Shown here one piece after another: positions 11,086 to 24,200 of a stretch of 64,000 nt of DNA; position 1 is the first letter of the stretch; each line of letters begins with the position of its first letter. The notes under the pieces were generated by a model. It had not been told where the DNA came from and did no database searches. It saw nothing but the letters and a program-made list of their open reading frames with translations. The translations under genes were made by a program, and so were the position numbers. The DNA comes from Heliopora coerulea (taxonomy: Eukaryota > Cnidaria > Anthozoa > Scleralcyonacea > Helioporidae), in NCBI GenBank assembly GCA_030142905.1, contig JASJOG010000019.1:1958501-2022500 (forward strand), given 5' to 3'.

Positions 11086-14000
11086 CTAAAGCTCATAATG
11101 AAGATAGTAAGATTGAGCCATGGATTCCAAGTACTCTAAGGAGCTTTTTATATCATCCAGTTCAATTCCTGTTTCCAGAAACCCTGGGTATTTTTTTATA
11201 TTTGCTTGTCTTGTGCCAACAACCAGTGCCTCCAAAAGATTGCTCACTTCTTCACAGTTCTGCAAATTTGTCATTGCTGAAGTCTTTTGAACCCCTAACT
11301 CTTCTGGTCTATGGTAATTTGTCACCACACATCCAACTGGAGTAACAGAGGGCTTAAAAATATCTGGGAATGGTGGTGCCACCATGCAAGGCTGTTGAAC
11401 TATATGACTGAAGCATGAACCAGAGTGATATTGTTTGGTTCCTGATTGCAAAATTCCAGAGCACTGCAGAGCTGTTTCAGGGTGATCACTTTTCTCCAAG
11501 AGATGTGATGGGAGGCCTCGGACTACTGCTGTTTGAGATAAAACTTTGCCTGGTATTGCAACATGTGGAGTCAATGATGTGAAGTTACTGGCAAGATCTT
11601 TGGCTCCCTTGAGCAGTTCTTTCATGGTGAAGGTGCTGCTCACCGGAACTGGCATGCCAACTGACATCACGGAGATTTTCCTGCCACCAGTAGAAATACT
11701 TTCAGTAAGTGTATTCATGTCAATGGCATGCGAGTCTGTTAACCTGTAAGGCAAGGTAGCCGTGTCGATAGCTGTTGCAAGAATGGCACTGGTATGGTAA
11801 CTCACAGTTTCCTAAAAAGTTTTAACTTGTTTTAGAATGTGGGTGTGATGAAGTCGGTATATCACATGAAAGGAGGAGCTGGTTTGTGGTGGAAAAAAAA
11901 ATAGAAAAAATAACAAGAAAGTTCAGGGGCTGGAACCTTATTACTGTACATCATTAGCAAGGAATAGATTCCCATGAGCAATTCTCTCCCAATTTCTTAC
12001 ATTGTGTAGGGGGTAAGGTGCCCTTTATAGGGTAACTAAAACTAGAAAGGGTTTTGGATTTATTTCATAGATGGTACACCTGTAGTACATTCACAATTGA
12101 GCCTGTGGGGAAGTGAGGCTTTCTGGCTTACATGGGCAAATTGGTGTGTGATGCTTCACTCTACTTGCTTATGACACTGTATTTTCTGTTTCAATGATGT
12201 AGATAGAGCTATATTAAAATGACTGATGTAGAACTTCCCTGCTATGCCTTGGGATACATGACACTTGTTGCTCACCCTTTACTACATCAACAAGTTAAGC
12301 TTTTTGATGAATAACCAAAGAATCTACCTTGTAGTTAATCCAGGGTAACAACACTGAGGTGTTCTTTAACCCCATACTGCTTCTCAAACACAGTGGAACA
12401 ATCTGGCTGCTGTTATCTGCATATCTGGCAAACCCTAACATGATGTTCAAGATTCTCTGATCAGCAGATTCCCTGGTATCATCTGGAAAGGCTGCTGGCA
12501 TTGTAGCAAAACTCAGGTGGCTCTTTTTTGCATATTCCTCACCCAGCTCTTGAAGAATACCTGATGTCAAACCACCAAAACCATCATGGATATCTGCAAA
12601 AATCTTATGGAATAATGTTGAAATGAAAATTAAAGGCATCTTCATTGAAGAGGTAAGCTAGTGTTAACTTGCCTGGTGAGAGTACGTGTTAACATTGTTC
12701 ATGTGAATTGTGTGAATTAACTCAGAAGTATAAAGGAGTTTCAATGCAGGGCCCATAACCAGCTTTTGACATTGGTTTATAATGTAACAATATTAAAAAG
12801 TCCTATTCTTTAACTTCTGCATTTTGGTCAATTGGATATTTGTTAATTTTTCTGTATAGTCCCCTTCCTAGCTTGCCATTACCAGTATTATCCATACTAG
12901 TCCTCTGTGCTTCTGATTTCAATGAGCACAAAGTGAGCAGGCCTTTCTACTGCAGCATGACCATAATGGTATACTGTAGGTCTCCTTAATGCATGTTCAG
13001 GTCTTTTATTCTTGGATCACCATAAAACATGAAGCCTCCTATTTAAATATATGTTAAAATATTAATAGCTAACTGGCCAAAGCTGTGTCATCCAAATGTC
13101 TTGAAGTTTCAATCTTTTGGGAAGTATTGGTTCATTGTTGGAGGAAGATTCAAAGAAATGTGTTTGCAGTAGAACCCGATTTTTAAGACCACGTTTTTGG
13201 AAACCTTTGAAACTACAAGTGATGATTATGTATTGGTTCCTCAATGGCCACTATGAATTACATGCCTGAATGGTGACTCTTACAAATACCCCTGGGGATA
13301 TTATTCGTTATGGATGTGTAAAATCCTTCTCATTTCATTACAGAAACAATACTAGGTCTGGTTCTTCAAGTAAGGATTGTCATGTGTACCATCCGGACTG
13401 CAAACCAAGGCCAGATCAAAACTGATCAATCACGAATTAGGAAATACGTATTGTACCTGGAAACCTTGAAGCCTGTCACATTCCTCGGCGAAGAAATGCA
13501 ACTGATCTTCAAAATCATCCTGGAACTTTCGACTTTCAAATAAACGCAGTCCGCAGCCAAAGTTACTAAAAGTTTTTTCTTCATCATTGTCGGAACTTTT
13601 GATGAGGTGCAAAGATCTGGGATGGAAATAGGCAAGAGAATAATCTGACCACGATGTAACTTCCTCTTCTAGACTTCGGAACCTCGATGAAACGTTTCCT
13701 GTGGTATTAAATGGCGTGGAAACGAACTGTCTGAGAGAGGAACTGATTATCGAGTCTACATGTTCTTGGTTACTTGAAATAAGCTCTCGCAAGTCTTTTT
13801 TAAAAGTACGTGGTTCTGAACGCCTGTCGTATCTTTCTACTTTCCCTTCCCATGCAGAAGTTCCAACGTTGCCTAAACTATCAGACGATCGATCACACTC
13901 TAAAAAAGGTGAGACGTTTCCTTTGAAATCAAAGCAAATAACGCGAGGTTTGTAAGTTCTTTTGCCAATTAGATCTTGTCCTTCTCGATACAAGATGTCC

Positions 14001-14143
14001 TGGTTTAGCTCACAGCATCCGCCAACGACATTGCTATCACGGTGTAACGCCTCCTGTAAGTTCCAAAAATTTGCTCCGACAAAATTACTGTAATTCCCGA
14101 CTTGAATTGTGATAACTTCTTTTAAGTTCGTGTCGGCAGCCAT
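11086..14143 (-). CDS. MSTO1: misato homologue, tubulin-like mitochondrial distribution protein
   Basis: Three minus-strand exons: 14143-13457, 12603-12328 and 11811-11086. All introns are phase 0 and the product is 562 residues, close to the known size of human MSTO1 (~570). The N-terminus (EVITIQVGNYSNFVG, then FWNLQ) matches the misato segment that resembles the start of tubulins. The exon 1-2 junction reads FQ-IFADIHDGFGG, aligning with the family's FQ..DLHDGF block and fixing the acceptor at TAAG rather than the nearby GCAG. Exon 2 carries the conserved block ending WINYK. Exon 3 holds the C-terminal tubulin-like part and ends SYYLHYEL. Donors are CAG|GTACAA and AAG|GTAGAT; the exon 3 acceptor is TTTTTAG. 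Family knowledge: misato proteins act in mitochondrial morphology and distribution, and in flies in chromosome segregation. It shares a 178-bp divergent upstream region with TRIAP1. Confidence 0.93.
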
Positions 14144-14321
14144 ATTGAATATTTTTACGTCGTCCTTGTCTTGACCAGATTTCCCTTATTTCCACGACGA
14201 TCCCCTGGTGTATGTCGTGTCATTTGAATTTCTTCAAGTGAGGAGAGAGAGGTTTATATTCTATACGGAGTTTTCAATCAGTGACTTCTCGCTGGCGAAG
14301 ATTTTTAGTCTTCTCAAGATT
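14144..14321. promoter_or_regulatory. candidate bidirectional promoter MSTO1/TRIAP1
   Basis: Only 178 bp separate the divergent ATG codons of MSTO1 (14143, minus) and TRIAP1 (14322, plus). Both 5' UTRs and core promoters must therefore lie here, or in undetected upstream exons. I see no clear TATA box. Head-to-head housekeeping gene pairs often share such a promoter; the sharing is inferred from spacing alone. Confidence 0.55.
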
Positions 14322-16269
14322 ATGAACAGTATTTCTGAAGAATGTAATGACCTAAAGAAGCGTTATGACGCCTGTTTCAACACGTGGTACACGGAAAATT
14401 TTCTTCGTGGTGACACAAAATCGGACCCTTGTCGTGAACTCTTCGAATCATACCGCACTTGCGTCATGGTAAGACGTGCGTTTATAATAAACTTTGTGCG
14501 AGAAACTCTGAAGATTTGTGAACCAAAGGTCATTGCAAGAAACGGCGAAATGTTAGTAGCTAGTTGGCGGTAACCACTGGCTCTCCTAGATGTCCTAGAA
14601 TCACGGGTTTTCCCTTCATGTACCACGTAACATTCTAAGGGTCACATTTTAGGTGTGGATTAGACGATTAAGCTGAGGCACAGGATAAGGTTTAGGTTTA
14701 GTTTTATAGTCGAACCCACATATCTATGCAAATCGTATTTTCCAGCCCAATGTTTGCTTATGAGTGGAATTTGGTCATAAGTGTCCAAACAAACCTGGTT
14801 TATTTAATTAACATTGAGATAAGATAAATCTTTGCCTTTAAGCAACTTTTGCTTTTCATCAAATATGTGCTCAAGCATTGGCAACTGTATATCTGATGGA
14901 TAAAATATAACAGCTTCCCAGTCTTCTCAAATTCTTTTTGACCTAACTTTTCATCTCATTCAGGCCTGCCCAGAGTCTTGGTGGGGCCCAGGGCAAAATA
15001 GAAATTTGGGGGGCCCCATTACAAAAATTATTTAGGTCAATATTGTGCTTGACAATAATGCTTTCATAGCATTCTTTAGAGGATAGCCTGAAGATAACTA
15101 TTTGGACAAGGTTGTGTGTCCTTTGGCTCAATGTGTAAGGGCCCAGTGTTCAATGAATAAACAAACAGGATCAATTAAACAGAAACAGCAGATCTTATTC
15201 AGTTATTTGATCTTCATTTGAAATGTAAAGGAAATAAATTTACCAGTATACTGAGGGGGCCCCTCTTGCACTTGGGGCCTGGGGCAAACTGTCCCAGGTG
15301 CCCCCCCCCCCCTTCTGGGCAGGCCTGATCATGTCATATAGGAGACTTCCCTCAGGTTTTCCCTTTTCCTGGTCAATTTAACATAATTTGTTCCTAAGCC
15401 TAAAAACCAGATGCAACCTGCAAGTGTCAGATGGGTGGCCTACTTCAAATGTTAAGTTTGCAGAGGTGTCATCACAGGGGACTCTAGGCTTAGTCCCCTC
15501 AAAATTCCCTGAAATAGGGATGTTGTTATGATAAAATCAAAGATGATATAGTGTAAGTGTTGTAATTTGTAAGTACAACTCAGAATTGTAGTTACAGCTA
15601 TTTGATCTTTGATAACACAACTGGAAGCTCTACAGTTGTTAAATGCTGCCATAATTTCTAACAATTATGTGGTGGCTTATGTCTCAATTGGCACGTTGGT
15701 GGCATACACAGTGCATATTCATCTAACCTCTGTCATTAGGGTTTGATTTCAAACTTATCCAGTTACCCACATAACATTACTAGTAGAGGGATGTCCAGTT
15801 AGGCTCTGCCAGTCACCAAAGATTTTTAACAAGTTGTCAAGTTTCTTTTGAGCACATTTGAGTTTGCCCTTAATGCACCTTTAGAGAGTTCATCTTACAG
15901 CTGATTGAGTGGTCTTATGTGAATAATACTTGCTCACCTGCTTACTTATGATGATAAAAACTGATTTACAAAAAAACTTAAATGTGATTCTTTGTACTTG
16001 GAAACTTCTTTAAAGAGAAAATTGCCATTGGCCAGAGTGAAAATATCAAAGAGCAGTTTGGTGGTTGATGGATTAAAGTTTGGAACAATAATCATGTATA
16101 AAAATAATCAAACAAGTGATTTTAAAATATGGTTTTCTTCTTTTTGATAAATTTCACTTTTTAGAAAGCACTGAAAGAGAAAAATATCAGTATTGAAGAG
16201 GTTGAAAAGGATGTCTTAGGAACACACAATGAAAAAAAAGCACCTGATGACAAGGTACCTGACAGTTAA
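14322..16269 (+). CDS. TRIAP1: TRIAP1/Mdm35-type twin CX9C protein
   Basis: Two exons, 14322-14468 and 16165-16269, give 83 residues (human TRIAP1 has 76). The donor is ATG|GTAAGA and the acceptor CTTTTTAG, phase 0. The start [12 protein letters not shown] matches the family's MNS..E.C.D start; an in-frame upstream extension exists but lacks similarity. Two CX9C motifs are complete: Cys8/Cys18 and Cys37/Cys47, the helical-hairpin disulfide pattern of proteins imported into the mitochondrial intermembrane space by the MIA pathway. After the second motif, exon 2 supplies [12 protein letters not shown], matching the family's KAIKEKEIPIE segment. Family role: partner of PRELI-type lipid carriers that move phosphatidic acid between mitochondrial membranes. 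The intron (14469-16164) carries a small DNA transposon. Confidence 0.93.
14961..15327. mobile_element. non-autonomous DNA transposon (short TIR)
   Basis: The element begins CAGGCCTGCCCAGA and ends with its inverted copy CTTCTGGGCAGGCCTG, a near-perfect terminal inverted repeat. Inside each end lie matching GGGGCCC-type G/C blocks, and a run of C sits near the right end. The ~370-bp interior has no transposase. Flanking bases do not show a clear target-site duplication. It sits in the TRIAP1 intron. Confidence 0.6.
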
Positions 16270-17388
16270 TCAATGGGAGCAGAGGATAAGATAATAATTG
16301 AAAGACAAGCAGTTGTAAGAAAGTAACTTCCACACTGAAAAACTCAATTCGTCTTTATCTACATTCTTCTCAAAGTAGATAAATCATAAACGATTATAAA
16401 ATGATGTCATTGCAAGAGCAGAAACCACATTATGAAAGGCTAATCATGGAAGCCTAGAACAAATCACTGGTATTTTGTTACTTTAAGAATTATAGTAACT
16501 AGTCAAGGCTGTTGTGCAGTTAAAGACAACTCTACTGGTTTAATACTCTTGGATGAACATCAAATTTACAAATGTCTTTTTGTAGCTCTTGATAACTGGC
16601 CCAAATGGCCTTTTAGAATCATAATCAGTGCAGAATGATTGGTGGATAAGCACTACAGTAGGTCCAAAAACAGAAAGATGTGAATGATTATGAAAAGTTA
16701 CTTTGCATACATTTTGTTGTTTTTTCAAAACACCACAATGAATGGCAAATTTGTAATTAAATGCTGGAAGTCTGGACCATCAGGACAGTTTCCAAAAGTC
16801 CTTGAAAACTTTAACAGATCTTCCAGACTGAGACATTCTGTTATGGTATACTTAATTCCTAAATATCAGTTGACTATTATTTTCTGTGTAATTCTAATAC
16901 TATTATTATAATTAACACTTCAACCCCCAAGCTGGCTACATAAAATACTCTGGCACAAGCCAATCTAAGTTAAATAACAGACAACTAGTTCAATGGTTAA
17001 CCCATTCCTTCCTGAGACAACCTTTGTTGTTTTGTTCTGGCCTTATTCAACACCAGATGGTTTTATTGAGGTGAAGGGACATGGCTATCTGAAGGCAGGT
17101 CTTGACAGCAATGGGTTAATGATTTATTTGAGGTAGGTTTTAACTTCCAGGTCTACCAAAAGTTCTCTTTTTGATCAAAGGAACAGTACTAGACCTATCA
17201 ATAGTCTGAGTTTTTCCAGGAGACTCCCTGAGAAATGACTCATCTCTGTAGTAACTGACACCCTCACAGTGCCAAAAATCTCCCTAATTTTTTCAGTTAT
17301 CACATGGAATGAACTCATCACATCATAAAAAGAATTATAAGCTCATTTCATGTTACTTGTTTTCCCAGTTAGAATAAAGTCCCAAATA
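16270..17388. other. 3' flanks of convergent TRIAP1 and FDX1
   Basis: No further exon was found. TRIAP1 (plus) and FDX1 (minus) converge here, so the stretch holds both 3' UTRs. TTTATT at 17062-17067 is an AATAAA on the minus strand about 320 bases after the FDX1 stop and may be its poly(A) signal. Confidence 0.5.
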
Positions 17389-20300
17389 TCACTGGTCTCT
17401 TGCATCTTGTGTTGCCTCAGGTATTTTCAGTGTTATTCCATCCAGCTTGTCTGTCACTTCTATTTGACATCCCAGTCGTGACCTTCAAGATAAAAGGGGA
17501 ATAATCATTCACACTCCTCTTGTAAAATTACCCGATAATTCATTCAATTTCTTTCAAAATGTTGTTTTATGGGTTCAGAATTCCACAATGAGCGGCATGT
17601 TGTGGTAACAAAGGGTACTTTACATTCGAGGCACGTTACCGGTTGTTCACAGGAGGTAAAGACTTCTGTTTTAAGAATTTTATACATGCAGAGCCTGAAC
17701 AATATCAATGTCAAAATCCATATGTTAAGAATCCATGTCATAATGGATTTGGTTACTTACTACGTTTTAGATTCAACTTTATTAATTTATTTATCTGGTA
17801 TAATGGTCTAGTGACAATGGGACATGCAGTTTAAACATTACTTCTCAAACTCATTAATAATTCATGAGTATATCATTCAATCACACACACTGAATGGCAC
17901 CACATGAGTGAACTTGAAATACTGTGGAAGTAGTGGGTAGAGGACTTGAACTGTTTTTTTCCAGTCCTTGGACTGAAAATAATAGTTCAAGTCCGTAGAC
18001 TTAAAATATAATTTCACATAATTCGTTTATTCATCAATATATTTATTACTATTACACTAATTCATTGTGCCATTACACTAGGAGATTCTGAGAAATCATT
18101 CAAAGACCTCCAATTCAGAGTAGACCAGATTTTCAAGTACTCAGAATTTGTTCCAATCCTCGGCTTTGCCTCAGACTAGAACAAATTCCTTGTACTTCAA
18201 AACCCAGTCTAGTCTTCATTGTTGGAGTTTAAATATTACCTCTACAATGTTGATCATTTTGTTTGTAGTAAATAAGAAGTTGCTATGGTTTGTTTAATTC
18301 TTACTTTAAGTGGTGGTATGTTGTTGGCATAAATTAATTGAAAACTCAGAATAACAATGTTTTATTAATTGTTTATAAGAGGTGATTACAAAGACTTCCC
18401 GGAAATGGTTGCTTAAGCTAAGAAACACACTTCATTGAACAAAAATGTCTACTGCTGAATTACCAATAGTTTTACTGCTTACCTTTTGATAATGAAAACT
18501 CAAGTGACCTACTGGTAATATTTGGAACTTACTGTCAAATATTGACAGCAACATTAATCACAGCTGATAGAGTATCTAATGCTTACGTTTCTGTAAGTCC
18601 ATATGCCAGATCAAGCATATCCAGTTCTTCATCAGTTGGGGGTTCAAGATCCAGTCTGTTGTATTCTTCAGGATCAAATATTATATGACATGTCGAGCAG
18701 CTGAGTGTTCCTTCACATGCCCCTGAAAATAACAATTTTTATTTATAAGTGAAAGAAAAAAATGTAGTCCATCACACATTACTGTCACTAGAAAGAAGCC
18801 AGTATTACAACAGGAACTTCGGTGATTCATTAACTCAAATTGTAACCTATTACAACTGGATCTGTTATTCTTTGGTGACATGCTCCATATTAACCCTTTC
18901 AAAATTTTCTGGACTGTAACATAGAATAATTTTCAGGAATAAAATGCAAACATATTTGTTGTTGAGTTTCAGGATGTGAACTTACTGTGAGACTTTGTGA
19001 AAGAAAACAGACACAAACTGTTGACCAGCTGCACCTAACAACATTAACCCACATAAGAATACAGTGGTTCCACAGTATAAGATTGTTCAATTTTTTCTGC
19101 TGACAAATTGTTCAATATAATTACTAATAAGTATGCAGAACAGTTTTATCTTGTTGTTCATCTTTCTGTAAGATTGTAGGCTTGTCAATAATTTCTATAT
19201 ATTTCAGAAACAGTTACAATTATGTGCTTCATCAATGGCAATAATCAGAATAGCGTTGTATAAAGAAGTGATACTGTAGCTTATTCTGGCAATAAGTTTG
19301 AGTGAGTGAACAAAGCAAGCCAAGCTTTGAATGGCTAAACTTAAGTTTTAACCAAAAAAAAATTGGTCTCTTCAGTGGATAATTCACTATTCAGTGGATA
19401 AAATTTAAATTCCATTGCCTAAATCCTGGATTTCATTGTTCACTGTGTAAAACGTACTGGTACCTGAAAGACACAAATCCAATCCAAACTTCACTCAACC
19501 ACTAACAGAATAGCAATTTTTTTTCAAGAATTATATATTAGTAGCTCCCACATCTGGGTTTATATTGTGACTGTGATTCTTAGGACTCCAGGTATTATGG
19601 GTAAAAACTAAAACAACCTTTTCAGATTGAAATTTCAAGCCAAGTTTGAGAACTTACGTATGGGTACCTGGTGTTAACACCTAAACACTTTGCTATATAA
19701 AATCAGTTGGCATCAGTGAGAATAAAATTCTTAAGGGGCAATGGTAGACACTCATATGATCCTACCTTCCAAGTCTATGTCATTATTTTTAGCAACATCT
19801 AAGAGTAGTTCTCCATGTTTGGCTTTCACTGTCTTCTTGTCCCCATCTCGGTCAATAAAAGTAATTGAGACACTATGAAACAGAAAAAAATCGTCACAAA
19901 TCCCAAAGTTTGCATAAGTTATACTATAATATGACTGTGTCTCTATTACTTACAGTATGTCAGAAAATTACATATGTAAATAACATTTAATCAAACACAA
20001 ATTACACCCTACATATTACATCCATTGTAATACGTTTACCGGGAGTACAATAAACCTTAAAAACAACATATCATTTTCGTTATTAAATTGACTTTCAAAG
20101 CTGGCATAATTCTGTACTACATTGCGTCACCAAGACAATCTTAACAACACCAATGTAGTACAAGCTCTACTTGAAATAACGTGTGAAATTCAGTGCATGG
20201 TAAACTAAGCCTTGTTCCTTAAAAACCGTGATCTTTAGTCATGCCACAAAATATTGGTAAATAACCTAAACACCAACTTTGTTTACTTCGTGAGTTATTT

Positions 20301-20512
20301 CTAACGTCCCTGTTCTTCCACTGAGTTTAGATCACTTACGTTTCAGCCCCCGACTGCGGCTTGGTACCATCATTCGACGAGAAAAATCTACCAGATTGAG
20401 TAGTTCTGTACCAAGCACCGTTCTTCTGGAAGTTAGCACGCGTCACTATAGAATCCCTTCCAAGTCTAGCTAGGAACCCAAGCGAATAAGACAGCGCTTG
20501 CACCCTAACCAT
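17389..20512 (-). CDS. FDX1: adrenodoxin-type mitochondrial [2Fe-2S] ferredoxin
   Basis: Four minus-strand exons: 20512-20340, 19872-19766, 18722-18587 and 17482-17389, phases joining cleanly to 169 residues. The first ~55 residues are Arg/Ser/Phe rich with few acids ([20 protein letters not shown]...), as expected of a mitochondrial presequence. The ferredoxin fold follows: [13 protein letters not shown], then the cluster loop [11 protein letters not shown] with Cys96, Cys102 and Cys105, then the fourth ligand Cys144 in SRLGCQI. The block [11 protein letters not shown] before that last Cys, and a C-terminal DAR, fit the FDX1 (adrenodoxin) branch rather than FDX2, which lacks DLAYGL. The spacing from third to fourth Cys is two residues longer than in human FDX1. 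Family role: matrix electron carrier from ferredoxin reductase to mitochondrial P450s and protein lipoylation. The final acceptor is TCTTGAAG; the others are standard. Confidence 0.93.
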
Positions 20513-21229
20513 CTCATCAACGGAAAATAATTGTGGAAATAGTGAGTTCCAAGGTCACTTGAGTCACTTCCGATATGACGTAAGTTGGGACGCCCTTACC
20601 AGTATCTCAAATTGGAATTATTATTATTTTTTAATATGCCGGATCGTGCAGACTCAATTATGTAACCAGGTGTCTTGCTGATTATTTCTTAGCGAAGTTC
20701 GTTCAGTTGTGATTGCCACGTTATCATTTTGAGTGATGGCAATAAGACTTCAGGCTCGATTATCATACGACTCCTGGACCCGAGGGATGAGCTAATAATG
20801 AGACACACAGGCAGACAGACAGACCAACTTAGTTATCCACGGTATTCTGTCTACGGCATATTCTTAACAAAAAAAAAAAAAAAAATTGAAAAAGGAGTGA
20901 AATGTAGGTTTACCGTAACCTGGAGGTTATTTTACCCTAATCCAATCCCTAACTCTAATCCTTTTCTGAGTTTTCTTTAGAAAGGTGATCATCATGATTC
21001 TTAACTCCTGTGACATATAATGATTATCATCATTCTATTGAAAGTGATTCAAAGTCCCTCTTTTCCAAGTTATTCTCAACCTACAGTCAGAAGGGTCTGG
21101 TGACTAGACTACGAAGAGGAAATATACATAAGGAAGCAAGTAGAGTCACGTAATTTACATTTGCTATTTCGTGTGTGTTCTGTGTCGCGAGGTAGTCGTT
21201 TTCAATTCAACGTCAGTCCTGAAATAAAG
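20513..21229. other. intergenic, upstream regions of FDX1 and the membrane-protein gene
   Basis: This is the 717-bp space between divergent FDX1 (minus) and the next gene (plus). It includes an A-run at about 20869-20885 and a short GACAGACAGAC tract. No gene seen. Confidence 0.5.
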
Positions 21230-24200
21230 ATGGTCAAAAGCCTCGTTTGTTTCGCCGTTCTATCGTTGATAGTTCAAGTGGCTGTGACTCACGAAAACGA
21301 GATCAAGCCGAACGAGCGAAAGGAAGGACAAGACCAAAGACTTTCTGTCGTGGTTCACATAAGAGAAACAGTGAAAGGAACCCTCCAGACTCGTGGGAAT
21401 AAAGTTACCGTAAGTGTAAGGAAACTAAAGGTTTCAACAGGAAGACGTGGAGTGTTGATTTTTTAATGTTTAAAGTTAAAAACTTACAACAGTTGTCCCA
21501 AATCCATCTTGTACTTTCGATACCAGCTGTTTACTTTATAGCATTGTTTGCGGGCATAGGGTACGAATGAATGTCAAACAACACAGCCTTAGTAGTTAGA
21601 GATAACGTCTTTACTCGGCAGGTAGGGATTATGAAAGCTGAGTAGGTAAAATACTCGTGTTAAGTCACGGGGCCAACTGGAAGGTGTCGATATTTGAGAC
21701 GAAAACGACGGAAGAGCGGCTAATTTTAATGACGTGCTGCCCAATATTTCTTCACGCTGTGTGTTTGTCAGACGTAATTTACAAAAATCCGTTCGAACCG
21801 AGTTTAATACCAACAACTTCTTTTCAAAATTAATTGCAAACAAATACCAGTTCTGCAATACCAACATCAGAAGTAGAAAGTTTAGAATACTTCGCGAACA
21901 GCTGTACTGAAATATTAACATATTTTCTTCATATTCACAGTTTTACTGCTTGCTTTGTATTCACTGACCCCGCTCGTTTCAAATCATTGATCAATGTGTC
22001 ATACAGTCAAAAATTTTGAATAAATTTCTCATTATGTTCTGTTGCTGAACCCTAGGGCTCACAACACATTACCATTTTGTATCCTCCCCTCAAGGAACAT
22101 CTTCATTGTATTGTGTGGGAGTATGAGGCTTCTCAGAGTTGCCATCCAACTGAGAAAGCCAGATAAACAGTTTTAAAGCTTAAACAGGAACACTGCTTTC
22201 CCTTTTGAGTTATGTAAAAGTCTTTGTTTCAAAATGTTCCAGACACGTGCATCATTAGAAAATTTCAAATTAGAAACCTAATTAAAAAACTACGGCGTAA
22301 CCTAAAAGTTAAAGTTAATTTTGTTGTCATTTACCAAACCAAAAAAACTGCCTTTTTCGTTTCTAATAAAGATAAAATACCCGATCTTTCTCGAAACAAC
22401 GTTATTTATGAAATTACTTGTCCTGGTTGTAATAACAAATATATTAGCAAAACAGAACGCTGTCTACAAACTCGCCTTTTGGAACATTCTTACAACATCA
22501 ACACCAGCGCTGTAGCACAACATCTTCTCAACTGTCCACATGCCCATTATCTTGCAAACCTCAATTCTCTCTTTGATAATCTTAACAACTCCTCTCCTCC
22601 TTCCCAATCACATCTCAATAATTTTATCTTTGATAACTTTAAGTTAATTCATTCTTGTAAATTCTATAGTTCAAACCTATTACTTATTTTAGAAGCTCTC
22701 TTAATTAAACTTAAAAAGCCAGGAATGAACAGTGGCCTTAAAGGCCAACAAAGAACTTTCACTTTTTGTCTGATCCAACATTTCCTTATTTCTCAGCCAC
22801 TCAACAATTATCTGGCTTTTCTTCTGTCCAGCTGTCAATCTGACATGTGTTAACATCTGACCATGTTAATTTAGTTGTTGATAACCGATGACATCACCCT
22901 TGTAAATCACTTGGTCTGATGATGACTCTGAAATAGAGCCAAAATATTACCGTTTTCAACTTGTTTGTTTCTTGTTCTAACTTGAATATCAAATCACAAG
23001 ATGACATTTTTTGGTCTGTGTTTTATCCTTTACTATTTCAGTCTTCAAGTTTAGTTTTAGTGTTTTTTAAGAAAACTGAATTTGGACTACCACAAAGTTT
23101 TGGTAATCATGACTAAATATTTAACCAGGTCCTGGTAGTTGTAGCTTCATAATGTAATTATGAAAATAGCAAGCTGAATTTGAAATAGTTGGTTGCAAAA
23201 TCAAATGTGAAATTGAAAGCCATGACTGCGTAATCAAGAACATGGCATGGAAATAAGTATCTGTTTTAAAATCCCATGAAATTTTTGTACCAAATTTAGT
23301 AGTCTTAAGCAAAGATTTGAGTAAACAAAATATGTGTATGATTGCAAAGATGAGTTTGCTTGCTAATATCCACATCCCACAGTTTCATTCAAACAAAATC
23401 ATTAATTAACTGTCCTGGTTCTTTTTGGGACATACAGTAAATCTCTTGGAATTGACATCCATGTGTTTCACCTTGGAAAAAGGTCTATCTTCTGAAGTAC
23501 CAGGTTCATTTGCATTTGTTCAGCAGTTTTTGTTTGACATAGGTCTTGCCATATTTTTTTCATTTCAATGGTTTAAAAGTTTCCTGTGTTTAATTTGCAA
23601 ATGTAGGTACATTTTAAAGTGACAACTGAAGGAAGTATTGTCAAAGTTAATGACAAACCAACTGAACTAGATGTTGTTACTCGATATGAACTTGATGCAG
23701 AAATTGGTAAGAAGTACTGATAATCCACTGTTTATGGTGTTTATATTATAAAATGGAAAAGGTTTTCCTGCTCATTTATTTGCTAACCAACTGCCTATGT
23801 ACATGTATTTTATTTATGGTTTAACCCTTTCATTTTAGAATTCTTCAAAAGAGTTATAAATTATTCAATCTATTCAAAATCCTTTTGAAAATCTATTGAA
23901 TTGTATTAATGCATCGAATTTGCAAACATTAAGTCACAACTGTATGAATGGTTGAAAGGTGAAGGTTTAACCCTTTTCATTGATAAAACACTTGTGTTTT
24001 TCAATATAGGAGTGCTTTATCCAATTTTAAACACTGGACAATAGCCAAGTGTTTTAGATCCAATAAAGCATGTACTGTGAGTCTTTTAAATGTCTTATAA
24101 AATTGACATCGTAATTTGTTGATTCATGAAGAAAGCTTGTAAATATATGTTTTCTAAGGCATAAAAATTTTTAAAAAAATGTAAGGACACTTTGACAGGT

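Noticed and set aside
12328..12599. MSTO1 exon 2 starting after GCAG at about 12599
   Set aside because: That acceptor is out of phase with exon 1; the TAAG acceptor four bases upstream keeps phase and matches the family.
14208..14573. TRIAP1 as a single-exon 121-codon gene
   Set aside because: The N-terminal extension and C-terminal part lack family similarity, and ATG|GTAAGA plus the exon at 16165 restores the known C-terminus.
17389..20512. Assigning the ferredoxin to FDX2
   Set aside because: The [11 protein letters not shown] and SRLGCQI context and the DAR-containing end are those of FDX1; FDX2 has a different segment before the last Cys.
21161..21229. Earlier start for the membrane protein at 21161
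   Set aside because: The ATG at 21230 directly begins a good signal peptide; the upstream extension would bury it.
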